Below are positions 1 to 5,433 of a stretch of 5,433 bases of DNA, piece after piece. The position numbers and the translations under genes are program-made. Source of the stretch: Armatimonadota bacterium. Its GTDB lineage: Bacteria > Armatimonadota > JAAZEB01. Position 1 is the stretch's first letter. Each line of letters starts with the position of its first letter. The notes beneath the pieces are model-generated. The model did no database searches. It saw only the letters and a program-made list of their open reading frames with translations, and had not been told where the DNA came from. The stretch covers positions 1 through 5,433 of the forward strand of contig DUUU01000404.1 in NCBI GenBank assembly GCA_012841485.1, given 5' to 3'.

Positions 1-485
1 CCCGCCGGCGTGCCCGAGCCGGGCGCGGCCGGGCGCGGCCTCCACTCTGGGAACTCCGCTTCCGGGAGAGCGCGGCGCGCCATCTGCACGGCGCGCGGGC
101 TTGCGGGCGCGTGCGCTGGTTCTGCCCTGCGCGAGGCGGTCTCAGGAACCGCCTCCTGCTTGCGCGGGGCCGGAGCGGGCGGATTGGGGCGCGGTGACGT
201 GCGAGCGGCAACCGGTGTTTTCGACACGCGCCGCGCGGAGGTCTCCGGGTGCGACGGCACCGAGCGGTCGCGACGCGGTGGCCTATCCGAATCCACAGTC
301 GCCTTGGCAGGCGCTGGCCTCGGATCCGGTGCCTTCTTTGGCGCGAGCACGGCAACCTCGATCACGCGCGCCCTCGGTGGCTTGCGGGGCGGTCCTTGCA
401 GGTGAGCGACCGCCGCGAATCCGAATGTGTGTAGCACCAGCGACCCGATCACAAAGGGGCCGATGGAGACGCCGTCTCGGACCAT
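1..485 (-). CDS. tonB: TonB-like energy transducer, N-terminal part (cut by left edge)
   Basis: The reading frame begins at ATG 485-483 and stays open to the window edge with no stop, giving about 161 visible residues. Residues 1-7 (MVRDGVS) are a short cytoplasmic tail. Residues 8-28 are a hydrophobic anchor containing Ser15-x3-His19, the spacing of the Ser/His pair in the TonB membrane anchor that contacts ExbB/ExbD. After it comes a long Pro/Ala/Arg-rich segment with many AP, RP and PP pairs, as expected for the periplasm-spanning linker. The C-terminal TonB domain lies outside the window. An in-frame TGA 9 bases upstream of the ATG excludes an earlier start. GGGAAG at 500-495 lies 9 bases before the ATG. 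The gene follows exbD by 48 bases, the classical partner context. TonB is known to transmit proton-motive energy to outer-membrane receptors. A TolA-like protein is the alternative, since the C-terminal domain is not visible. The linker is Arg-rich rather than made of regular Glu-Pro/Lys-Pro repeats. Confidence 0.8.
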   Translation of the reverse strand, partial: MVRDGVSIGPFVIGSLVLHTFGFAAVAHLQGPPRKPPRARVIEVAVLAPKKAPDPRPAPAKATVDSDRPPRRDRSVPSHPETSARRVSKTPVAARTSPRPNPPAPAPRKQEAVPETASRRAEPAHAPASPRAVQMARRALPEAEFPEWRPRPAAPGSGTPA

Positions 486-500
486 GGTTGTTCACTTCCC
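486..500 (-). promoter_or_regulatory. Ribosome binding site of the TonB-like gene
   Basis: GGGAAG (500-495) precedes the ATG at 485 by 9 bases. It is an imperfect but plausible Shine-Dalgarno sequence and supports ATG 485 as the start, because the frame is closed by TGA immediately upstream. Confidence 0.5.
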
Positions 501-526
501 GCGGGGTGCCCACGACGCCGGCAACC

Positions 527-538
527 GGTGAGCTCACC
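527..538. repeat. Perfect 12-base palindrome over the exbD stop codon
   Basis: GGTGAGCTCACC reads the same on both strands and includes the exbD TGA stop (536-534). It lies at the start of the 48-base exbD-tonB spacer. It has no loop, so it is not a good RNA hairpin, and there is no T run after it, so it is not an intrinsic terminator. It could be an operator half-site arrangement or chance. Confidence 0.35.
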
Positions 539-971
539 TCCGCTCATCAGACGAAGGCGCCTCCAGAACCGGCTCGGTCGCCAGGGCGATATGGGAAAAG
601 CCGGCCAGTTTCACCTCGTCGAGCACCATCATGATCTTCCCGTACGGCACTTGTTGATCGCCCTTGATGATCACCCGATCCTCCGTGCTCTTGGCAGCGC
701 GCATGCGCAGGCGGGCACGAAGCTGCTCCGGCGTGGTCGCGCGTCCATCGAAGTAGAGCTTCCGATCGCCCGCAATCGCGATGCTGATATCCTGCTGCTT
801 TTCCGGGGCGGCTTCCGTGGTAGCCGCCTTGGGCAGCTTCATGTTCAGCCCCGCCTCTTTGACGAAGGCTGTGGTGACCATGAAGATGATTAGGAGCACC
901 AGGGAGATGTCTACGAGCGGGATAATGTTGATCTCCGCCATCATCTTCCCATCGTTGTTAGGCACCCGCAT
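534..971 (-). CDS. exbD: ExbD/TolR family biopolymer transport protein
   Basis: This 145-residue protein has the normal ExbD/TolR architecture. A short cytoplasmic N-terminus is followed by one transmembrane helix (about residues 17-36) and a periplasmic domain. The helix contains NIIPLVDISLVLLIIFMV, and Asp21 sits at the position of the essential proton-path aspartate of ExbD/TolR. The periplasmic part has the family pattern DGRATTPEQL (about 75-84) and VIIKGDQQVPYGKIMMVLD (about 100-118). Established family role: ExbD forms a small plug dimer inside the ExbB pentamer and couples proton flow to movement of TonB or TolA. The ATG at 971 lies inside the last codons of exbB and is preceded by GGGAG with 7-base spacing, so translation is probably coupled. 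The downstream TonB-like gene favours ExbD over TolR. Confidence 0.93.
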   Translation of the reverse strand: MRVPNNDGKMMAEINIIPLVDISLVLLIIFMVTTAFVKEAGLNMKLPKAATTEAAPEKQQDISIAIAGDRKLYFDGRATTPEQLRARLRMRAAKSTEDRVIIKGDQQVPYGKIMMVLDEVKLAGFSHIALATEPVLEAPSSDERR

Positions 972-1599
972 CGATTGTCTCCCGCTGCATCACGTAGGGG
1001 GCCAGGTCGGAGGCGTGCGAGCCCACCAGGAGGGTCAGATCGTTCACCTTGCCGACGAAGATGTTGTAGGCGATCACCGCGGGGATGGCGACGCCCAATC
1101 CGAAGGCTGTCGCGATGAGTGCCTCGGCGATGCCTCCTGCCACGACCGAAGGGCCGCCGAAGCCCTGCTGGGCGATCTTGTTGAACGCTCGCAGAATGCC
1201 GAGTACCGTGCCGAAGAGCCCGATGAAGGGCGCGGTGCTTCCGACGGTGGCCAGGATACCCAGGTAACGGCTGAAGCCTGCTGCTTGCAGCGCCAGGGCT
1301 TGCGCGATGCCCTCCTTCACCTGTTCGGCACCGAACTCGCTTCGATCCGCACCCGCGCGCAGCACGGGCGCCACCGGCGCGGGGTTTGCGTGCAGGTCTT
1401 GCAGCACCTCGTCGCGCGTGCCATTGCGCATGCCCTCGCGAAGGCGAGGAAACTCCTCCTCCTCGATGCGGTGCAGCCGGCGCAGCGTATACGCGCGCTC
1501 CAGGATCACCGCCACCGAAAGGATCGAATAGACCACAAGTGGCAGCATGTAGATGAGGACGATAGGCCCGCCCTCACGCATGACACCTAGGTTGAACAT
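958..1599 (-). CDS. exbB: ExbB/TolQ/MotA family proton channel protein
   Basis: From ATG 1599 the protein is 213 residues. It has three hydrophobic segments: about residues 12-34, 112-135 (YLGILATVGSTAPFIGLFGT) and 155-180. The last two carry the family hallmarks: the TAPFIGLFGTVLGI stretch (122-135) and GIAEALIATAFGLGVAIP (156-173). Between helices 1 and 2 is a charged cytoplasmic region with an EEEEF run near 46-50. Known role: a pentameric inner-membrane channel that, with ExbD, converts the proton gradient into work on TonB/TolA-type proteins. The start is not certain. ATG 1599 has AGGGAAGG 13 bases upstream, a long spacing. ATG 1581 has only a weak AGG. TTG 1629 would overlap the upstream stop. 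The gene begins 19 bases after the TPR stop and ends in TAA at 960-958, overlapping exbD. TolQ is the closest alternative name. Confidence 0.93.
   Translation of the reverse strand: MFNLGVMREGGPIVLIYMLPLVVYSILSVAVILERAYTLRRLHRIEEEEFPRLREGMRNGTRDEVLQDLHANPAPVAPVLRAGADRSEFGAEQVKEGIAQALALQAAGFSRYLGILATVGSTAPFIGLFGTVLGILRAFNKIAQQGFGGPSVVAGGIAEALIATAFGLGVAIPAVIAYNIFVGKVNDLTLLVGSHASDLAPYVMQRETIDAGA
972..983 (-). promoter_or_regulatory. Ribosome binding site of exbD, inside exbB
   Basis: GGGAG (983-979) is 7 bases upstream of the exbD ATG (971-969) and lies within the exbB coding region. It fixes the exbD start and produces the 14-base overlap of the two genes, a typical arrangement for translational coupling of subunits needed in a fixed ratio. 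Confidence 0.65.
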
Positions 1600-1621
1600 C
1601 GTTTTGAAGCAGCCTTCCCTA
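1600..1621 (-). promoter_or_regulatory. Stop-overlapping ribosome binding site of exbB
   Basis: The TPR gene stop TAG (1621-1619) runs straight into AGGGAAGG (1620-1613), which is 13 bases from ATG 1599. Ribosomes ending on the TPR gene would arrive on the exbB initiation region, so the two genes are probably translationally coupled. The spacing is longer than ideal, which is the main reason for doubt about the exact exbB start. Confidence 0.45.
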
Positions 1622-4573
1622 TGGGGCAAGCGCCGTCAGGCGGGCACGTGCCTGCTCTGCCGCCTGGCTTTGCGGGTATTGTTCGATCAGGGCACGGTAG
1701 ACCGCTATCGCGCGCGCGTTTTCCTTGGCGTTCTCATAGGATTGTCCGGCCTGGTACTGCGCCTTCGCGGCCCACTCGCTCTGCGGGTAGAGCACGGCGA
1801 CCTTCAGGAACTCGGTGGCCGCGTCGGCGTGTTTCCCCTGCGCCTGGAGTGCTTCCCCCTTGCGCAGTTGCAGCTCGGCGGCGGCATCGCCTTGCGCCGC
1901 TTTCAGGCCCTCATCAGCGAGGTCAGCGGCCGCGGCCGCCTCGCCGGTTGCCAGCAGGCAGCGCACCTGGCCCAGTCTCGCCTGCGCCGCGAGCGGTCCC
2001 TCCGGGGCGGCCTGGAAGGCGCGCTCGAAGCAAGGACGCGCCTCGCGCCATCGCTCTGCCTTCGCGTAGGAGGCACCCGCCCAGAAACAGGCTTCGGCCT
2101 TCTCCTTCGGGCCCGGCGACAGATCGACGGCGCGAGCGAACACGGCAGCCGCCCCCGGGTAGTCCGGCGTGTAGTAGAGCGCCGCGCCGAGGCGCATGGC
2201 AACCTGATAGCCCAGCTCGCCGGCTGGCTTCCGCGCCTCCGCGCGTTGGTAGCGCTGCGCGGCCGCGGGGTACTCCTTCCGGGCAAAGTACTGCTCGCCC
2301 GCCAGGAAGAGCGCCTCCGTCGCATACCGGCCTTCCGGGTAGTCGGCAGCCAGGCGCTCGAACTCCGCGGCGGCGCGATCATGCTCCTTCAGCTCCGCAT
2401 AGTTCCAGCCCAGATCATACCGCGCCCTCTCGGCGAAGGGGCCCTTCTCCGCGGCGAGCTGGAGGGCGGGGAGGGCCTCCCGGTAGGCCTTGTTCTGCGT
2501 CAGCGCGTAGCCCAGGTAGTAGGCGATCCGGGGCACCATCGGCGATTCCGGCAGGGCCCGCGCCTTCTCCAGCGCCCTCTGCCAGCGCTGCGCGGCCGTT
2601 CGGTAATCCTTCTGGGAATGGGATGCCCAGGCGAGCGCGTAGAGCGCCGATACCGCTTCTGCCGGCCCCGGATTGGATGCCAGCGCCTTGTTCGCGGCCT
2701 CCTCCGCCTCGGCGTACTGGCCCGCCATCGTCGCGGCCTCGGCCAGGGTGAGGAACGCCGGCACCCGAATCGGCCCTTGGGGATTGCGCTCCGCGAGCCG
2801 GCGCACCGCGCGCGCCGCCTCCGGGTACTGCTTCAGATCGAGGTGGGCCCACGCCAGCTCCAGGAGCGCCTGCTCCACGAGCTTCCCCTTGGGGTGCTGC
2901 TCGAGGAGCTGGGTGTACGCCTTGACCGCGCCGGATGCGTTGCGCGTCTGGAGACGCGCCGCTCCCAGTAGATAGAGCGCCTGCTCGGCGGCTTCGGGCG
3001 CCGGCTTCCCGTCCAGCACGCGCTCGGCGAGGGCTGCCGCCTGCGCGTAACGCTCTGCGGCGAACTCCTTTTGGGCCAGCTGGACCTGGGCATCGGCGGC
3101 GATGCTGCCGGGCGGCAGCTGTCCTACCTCGCGCAGGAGCTGGCTCGTCTCCTCATCACCGGCTCCAGCCTGCCTCAGCAAGTCGGCGATGGCGGCCTGG
3201 GCTTCGCGCGCGGCATCGGTATTGGGGTGCGCCTCCAGCACGGCCCGGTAGGCGGCGGCCGCGTCGCCGGAGCGGCCGGCATCAGCGTGGCAATCTCCGA
3301 TGCGCAGCCGGGCACGCGCGGCGAAAGCCCCCTTCGGGAAGCGCGTCAGGATGGCCGTGTAGCGCGCGACCGCCTCGTCTGGCTTGCCGGCGGCGCGCAG
3401 CGTATTCCCGGACCAGTAGAGCGCTTCCTCTGCCAGGTCAGCATGCTGGCTCTCGACAACGCGCTCATAGGCCTCCAGTGCCGCGGGGTACTCCTTCAAG
3501 CCATAGCGCGCTCCGGCGGCCAGGAGGTCGGTCTCCGCGCGTTCGCGGCTCGCCGTCTCCGAGAGGGTGGCGCACTCCGCGGTGGCGGCCAGCACCGCGC
3601 GATAATCCTTTGCGTCCAATGCGGCGTAGGCGCTTCCGAGCATGGCGGCCAGGCGTAGACCCGCGTCGCGCGTGCTCACGCCGGCATATGCCTCTCGCGC
3701 CTCGCGGTGACGGCCCAGGGCGCGGAAGGCGTCGCCCAGGCGCACGCGGGCCTCATCGAGTGCTTCGAACTGCGGGTGGCGCTCCAGGAGCACGCGGAGC
3801 GCGGCGACGGCCGCTTCGGGGTCACCGCGTTCCGCCGCGCAGGCGCCCAGAGACAGGTAGGCGTAGGGAACGTGCTGATGCGTCGGGTGCTTCTGCACCA
3901 GGGAGCGATAGGCCGCCTCGGCCTGCGGGTAGCGCTTCCGCTGATACTCTGCCTCGCCCAGCCAGTAGCGGGCCTGCGCCAGAGCTTCCGGGTCTTTGCT
4001 CGTCTCGATCTGCCGGGTGAAAGTGGCTGCCGCCTTGTCGAACTGCTCCAGCCGGAGGTAGCACTGGCCTAGGGAGAAGAGGGCACCATCCGCTTGCGGA
4101 TCCTTCGGATAGGCGCGCAGCGCGGCCTCGTAGGCTGTGGCCGCTTTGGCCCAGTCGCCGCTGCCCCGGTAGCTATGTCCCAAAAGGTAGGAGGCCGTGG
4201 CGGCGCCCGCGTGCTTCGGATGGCTTCTGAGGAACTTCTCGAACTCGGGCACGGCGAGCGAGTAGAGCTTGCGCTCGTAGAGACCTTTGGCGAAGCTGAG
4301 TTGCTGGTTGGGATCGACCGCCCCGAGTGCTGGCAAGAGGGAGAGCGCCGCGAGCGCGACGGCGAGCGCCCAGACATGCCGTGCCGCCCCCGCGCGGGCC
4401 GATTGGATCGCGGGCCGCGAGCACGCGCCCGGCCTCCTATCGGAGGCCCGGCTCAAAAGGATCCAGGCATGCCGTTGCCTCCGAGAGGTGTTGCTCGGGA
4501 GTGTGGCGCACTCCCCGGAGCGCCTCGCAGAGCGACCGCGCCGCTGCGGCTTATCCGCGACACGAAGTATCAT
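1619..4573 (-). CDS. Large exported tetratricopeptide-repeat protein, start uncertain
   Basis: From ATG 4573 the frame gives 984 residues. Residues 1-66 are Arg/Ser-rich and look non-coding or poorly conserved. Residues 67-85 (VWALAVALAALSLLPALGA) form a signal-peptide core with likely cleavage after LGA, leaving a mature protein starting VDPNQQ. The rest is about 24 consecutive TPR-like helical hairpins of roughly 33-40 residues. Each has an LG..Y/AG..Y helix A followed by a Y..A...Y..L...P helix B, for example LGHSYRGSGDWAKAA and AGQSYENAKENARAI at the two ends. No enzymatic domain is visible. TPR arrays bind proteins. Together with exbB, exbD and tonB directly downstream, this suggests a periplasmic or outer-membrane-associated scaffold, related in style to YbgF/CpoB and BamD-like proteins but far longer. 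Seven cysteines occur in the mature part, unusual for an exported TPR protein. Other starts: ATG 4585, TTG 4456, or, if one base is wrong, GTG 4424 or ATG 4470, both with much better ribosome binding sites. The repeat region and stop (TAG 1621-1619) are secure. Confidence 0.85.
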   Translation of the reverse strand: MILRVADKPQRRGRSARRSGECATLPSNTSRRQRHAWILLSRASDRRPGACSRPAIQSARAGAARHVWALAVALAALSLLPALGAVDPNQQLSFAKGLYERKLYSLAVPEFEKFLRSHPKHAGAATASYLLGHSYRGSGDWAKAATAYEAALRAYPKDPQADGALFSLGQCYLRLEQFDKAAATFTRQIETSKDPEALAQARYWLGEAEYQRKRYPQAEAAYRSLVQKHPTHQHVPYAYLSLGACAAERGDPEAAVAALRVLLERHPQFEALDEARVRLGDAFRALGRHREAREAYAGVSTRDAGLRLAAMLGSAYAALDAKDYRAVLAATAECATLSETASRERAETDLLAAGARYGLKEYPAALEAYERVVESQHADLAEEALYWSGNTLRAAGKPDEAVARYTAILTRFPKGAFAARARLRIGDCHADAGRSGDAAAAYRAVLEAHPNTDAAREAQAAIADLLRQAGAGDEETSQLLREVGQLPPGSIAADAQVQLAQKEFAAERYAQAAALAERVLDGKPAPEAAEQALYLLGAARLQTRNASGAVKAYTQLLEQHPKGKLVEQALLELAWAHLDLKQYPEAARAVRRLAERNPQGPIRVPAFLTLAEAATMAGQYAEAEEAANKALASNPGPAEAVSALYALAWASHSQKDYRTAAQRWQRALEKARALPESPMVPRIAYYLGYALTQNKAYREALPALQLAAEKGPFAERARYDLGWNYAELKEHDRAAAEFERLAADYPEGRYATEALFLAGEQYFARKEYPAAAQRYQRAEARKPAGELGYQVAMRLGAALYYTPDYPGAAAVFARAVDLSPGPKEKAEACFWAGASYAKAERWREARPCFERAFQAAPEGPLAAQARLGQVRCLLATGEAAAAADLADEGLKAAQGDAAAELQLRKGEALQAQGKHADAATEFLKVAVLYPQSEWAAKAQYQAGQSYENAKENARAIAVYRALIEQYPQSQAAEQARARLTALAP
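4382..4424 (-). other. Candidate true N-terminus of the TPR protein in a shifted frame
   Basis: GTG 4424-4422 follows AGGAGG (4438-4433) by 8 bases and opens VLAARDPIGPRGG. This is one base out of register with the signal peptide of the TPR gene. The minus strand has a run of five Gs here (4391-4387). Removing one G joins the two frames into VLAARDPIGPRGAARHVWA, then the hydrophobic core and the LGA cleavage site. The result would be a textbook signal peptide of about 35 residues. This suggests either a single-base sequence error or a real frameshift. It is inference from one sequence. Confidence 0.45.
4427..4452 (-). promoter_or_regulatory. Hairpin that would hide the AGGAGG ribosome binding site
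   Basis: On the minus strand GGCCTCC, a GATA loop and GGAGGCC form a perfect 7-bp stem. Beyond one G-G mismatch, three more pairs (GCC with GGC) extend it. The 3' arm contains GGAGG of the AGGAGG at 4438-4433, the Shine-Dalgarno sequence for GTG 4424. No T run follows on either strand, so it is not an intrinsic terminator. The structure would block initiation at GTG 4424 unless opened. Confidence 0.5.
4453..4470 (-). CDS. Possible five-codon leader peptide (MPGSF)
   Basis: ATG 4470-4468 is preceded by GGAGG (4482-4478) with 7-base spacing and encodes Met-Pro-Gly-Ser-Phe, then TGA (4455-4453). The stop codon sits at the first base of the hairpin 4427-4452. A ribosome finishing here would cover and melt that stem and expose AGGAGG for the next start. 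This layout resembles the leader peptides of translational attenuators, but it is too short to test by coding statistics. Alternatively, one missing T in the TTTT run (4458-4455) would put this ATG in frame with the TPR gene, making it the real start instead of a leader. Confidence 0.3.
   Translation of the reverse strand: MPGSF
4497..4515 (-). repeat. Perfect inverted repeat in the TPR leader
   Basis: GGGAGTG and CACTCCC pair as a 7-bp stem around a 5-base loop (CGCCA on the minus strand). It lies upstream of the putative leader ORF. It has no T run and is therefore not a standard terminator. It may be leader RNA structure or a protein-binding dyad. If translation starts at ATG 4573, it is simply inside the coding region. 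Confidence 0.35.
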
Positions 4574-4810
4574 GCCCGTCCCCATTCCCGTTGGCGAGTT
4601 CGCCTCACTTCCCGCCGGGAACCGGATGCGATGAGCCCCGCCATTCACGCGAGCCCATGGTTCCAAGGAGAACCGACCGAACCCAGGGCGCGTCGCTCCT
4701 TCCGCTGCAGAGGCGGCCAGGCTGGCCCTGGTGGGCGAACACGCGCGTCGCTTGTTTAGACGCGACCGGCCAGGGTTTGTTTCAGTGGCGTGCCTGGTGG
4801 AGGTATGCCC
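4574..4810. other. Intergenic region between the transglycosylase and TPR genes
   Basis: No convincing gene is seen on either strand. If the TPR gene really starts at 4424 or 4470, the untranslated stretch grows to about 340-386 bases. I found no good sigma-70 -35/-10 pair and no hairpin plus T run after the transglycosylase stop. Short elements recur in the same order: GCGCGTCGCT at 4688-4697 and 4743-4752, GGCCAGG at 4715-4721 and 4768-4774, and CCTGGTGG at 4727-4734 and 4793-4800. The odd palindrome GGCCAGGCTGGCC lies at 4715-4727. The repeats suggest an old, degraded tandem duplication of about 55 bases. Confidence 0.5.
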
Positions 4811-5433
4811 TCACTTCGCGGGGGACTGGCCACAGAGGTGGGCATAGAGCCGCGCCACCTTCGCCACGTAGCGCTGCGTTTCGCGGTAGGGGGGCACGCC
4901 CCCATACTTGCGAACCGCGCCCGCGCCGGCGTTGTAGCTCGCCAGGGCCAGCTTGAGTTGCTCCCAGAAGGGCTTATCGGCGTGCTGCTTGAGGTGGCCG
5001 CAAAGCAGTTTGACGGCGCCGTAGATATTCTCCACCGGGTCGTAGGCGTTGCGCACGCCCAGGCCCGCCGCGGTGCCGGGCATGAGCTGGCCCAGGCCCA
5101 TCGCGCCCTTATGGGACGTTGCGGTCGGTTTGAACCCGGACTCCACGGCGATTACGGCGACGACGAGGCGCGCGTCAATCCCGAAGTGCGCGCTGTAGGC
5201 CAGGATGCTCCGTGCAATGGCGTCTTGTTGCGCCTCCGAGAGCCGCGGGTTGAAGTAGCGGATGGCGTGCTTGTAGGCATCCAGGTAGCCGGACCACCCC
5301 CGGCTGGTCATCTCCGGCGCCGGCTGAGTCGGGCGCGCCTTGGAGGCGGGGGACTGCGAGGCTGCGGCGGGCTCCTTCCAGCGGGGTGGCGGTGGTGCTG
5401 TGACGGGGGATGCCGGCGGCGCGGAAGAGTGCC
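4811..5433 (-). CDS. Lytic transglycosylase, SLT domain (5' end cut by right edge)
   Basis: The frame is open from the window edge to TGA 4813-4811, giving 206 complete codons. The true start lies outside the window. The first 40 visible residues are a Pro/Ala/Ser-rich linker (for example TAPPPPRWKEP). The SLT (goose-lysozyme-like) domain follows. With Met at 5311 taken as residue 1, it has the catalytic Glu57 in VIAVESGFKP (53-62), GAMGLGQLMPGTA (69-81), the NIYGAVKLL segment (95-103), LASYNAGAGAV (123-133) and ETQRYVAKV (144-152). These are the successive hallmark motifs of family 1 lytic transglycosylases. Such enzymes cleave the MurNAc-GlcNAc bond in peptidoglycan with formation of 1,6-anhydroMurNAc, in the periplasm or at the outer membrane. 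The proline-rich part probably links the domain to an N-terminal anchor or another domain. ATG 5311 could be an internal Met, because coding-like sequence continues upstream of it. I cannot assign a specific Mlt/Slt name. Confidence 0.92.
   Translation of the reverse strand, partial: HSSAPPASPVTAPPPPRWKEPAAASQSPASKARPTQPAPEMTSRGWSGYLDAYKHAIRYFNPRLSEAQQDAIARSILAYSAHFGIDARLVVAVIAVESGFKPTATSHKGAMGLGQLMPGTAAGLGVRNAYDPVENIYGAVKLLCGHLKQHADKPFWEQLKLALASYNAGAGAVRKYGGVPPYRETQRYVAKVARLYAHLCGQSPAK

Noticed and set aside
283..537. Minus-strand frame starting near the exbD stop
   Set aside because: It overlaps the TonB-like frame in another register. It lacks a membrane segment and has Cys/Arg-rich low-quality sequence, whereas the TonB frame has a clear anchor and partner context.
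1553..2971. Long open frame on the + strand (472 codons) opposite the TPR gene
   Set aside because: It is rich in Arg, Leu and Gly with no domain or motif, and it is antisense to a clear TPR repeat array. GC-rich codon usage produces such open antisense frames.
2935..4020. Second long + strand open frame (361 codons)
   Set aside because: Its product is dominated by Arg, Pro and Ala with no recognisable fold, and it lies wholly opposite the TPR gene.
4560..4610. Possible -10 element GATACT near 4571 on the minus strand
   Set aside because: It matches the consensus at four of six positions and has no acceptable -35 hexamer at 16-18 bases, so it cannot be called a promoter.
4741..4810. Possible terminator after the transglycosylase
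   Set aside because: Only a weak 5-bp stem with a 10-base loop (GTCGC/GCGAC) is present, with no T run on the minus strand.
4327..4956. + strand open frame crossing the intergenic spacer
   Set aside because: It spans the ends of two well-supported minus-strand genes, has no motif and no good ribosome binding site, and its composition is that of a GC-rich shadow.
1..5433. tRNA or rRNA genes, CRISPR arrays, insertion sequences
   Set aside because: No cloverleaf-like sequence, regularly spaced repeats, transposase motifs or terminal inverted repeats were seen.

Overview
This is a GC-rich window from a Gram-negative-type bacterium. An outer membrane is implied by a TonB-like protein and by a large exported TPR protein encoded beside an ExbB/ExbD motor. 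The sequence alone does not let me name the phylum. All genes lie on the minus strand, so transcription runs from high to low coordinates, and both outer genes are cut by the window edges.

In order of transcription: (1) the C-terminal part of a lytic transglycosylase with an SLT domain (4811-5433, start outside the window); (2) a leader region of about 240-390 bases with two hairpins and two good ribosome-binding-site/start pairs that are out of frame with the next gene; (3) a very large exported TPR protein with about 24 helical-hairpin units (stop at 1619, start uncertain); (4) an ExbB/TolQ/MotA-family proton channel (958-1599); (5) an ExbD/TolR protein (534-971) whose start overlaps the end of exbB by 14 bases; (6) a TonB-like energy transducer (1-485), continuing past the left edge. 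It is open to the edge with no stop codon in the window and is recognised by its N-terminal membrane anchor with the Ser-x3-His signature.

Spacing from the TPR gene onward is tight: 19 bases, then a 14-base overlap, then 48 bases. These four genes look like one operon. ExbB and ExbD would use the proton-motive force to energise the TonB-like protein across the periplasm. The TPR protein is probably a periplasmic or outer-membrane-associated scaffold or adaptor. The lytic transglycosylase could open the peptidoglycan for such an assembly, but its link to the operon is positional only, with a gap of a few hundred bases.

The most unusual part is 4422-4515, just upstream of the TPR signal peptide. 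There, a five-codon ORF with a strong Shine-Dalgarno sequence ends directly at the foot of a GC-rich hairpin. The 3' arm of that hairpin holds an AGGAGG perfectly spaced from a GTG start. The GTG is one base out of frame with the TPR gene, and a single extra G in a five-G run would account for it. Either the window carries a one-base error or frameshift here, or the gene uses a much weaker upstream start.
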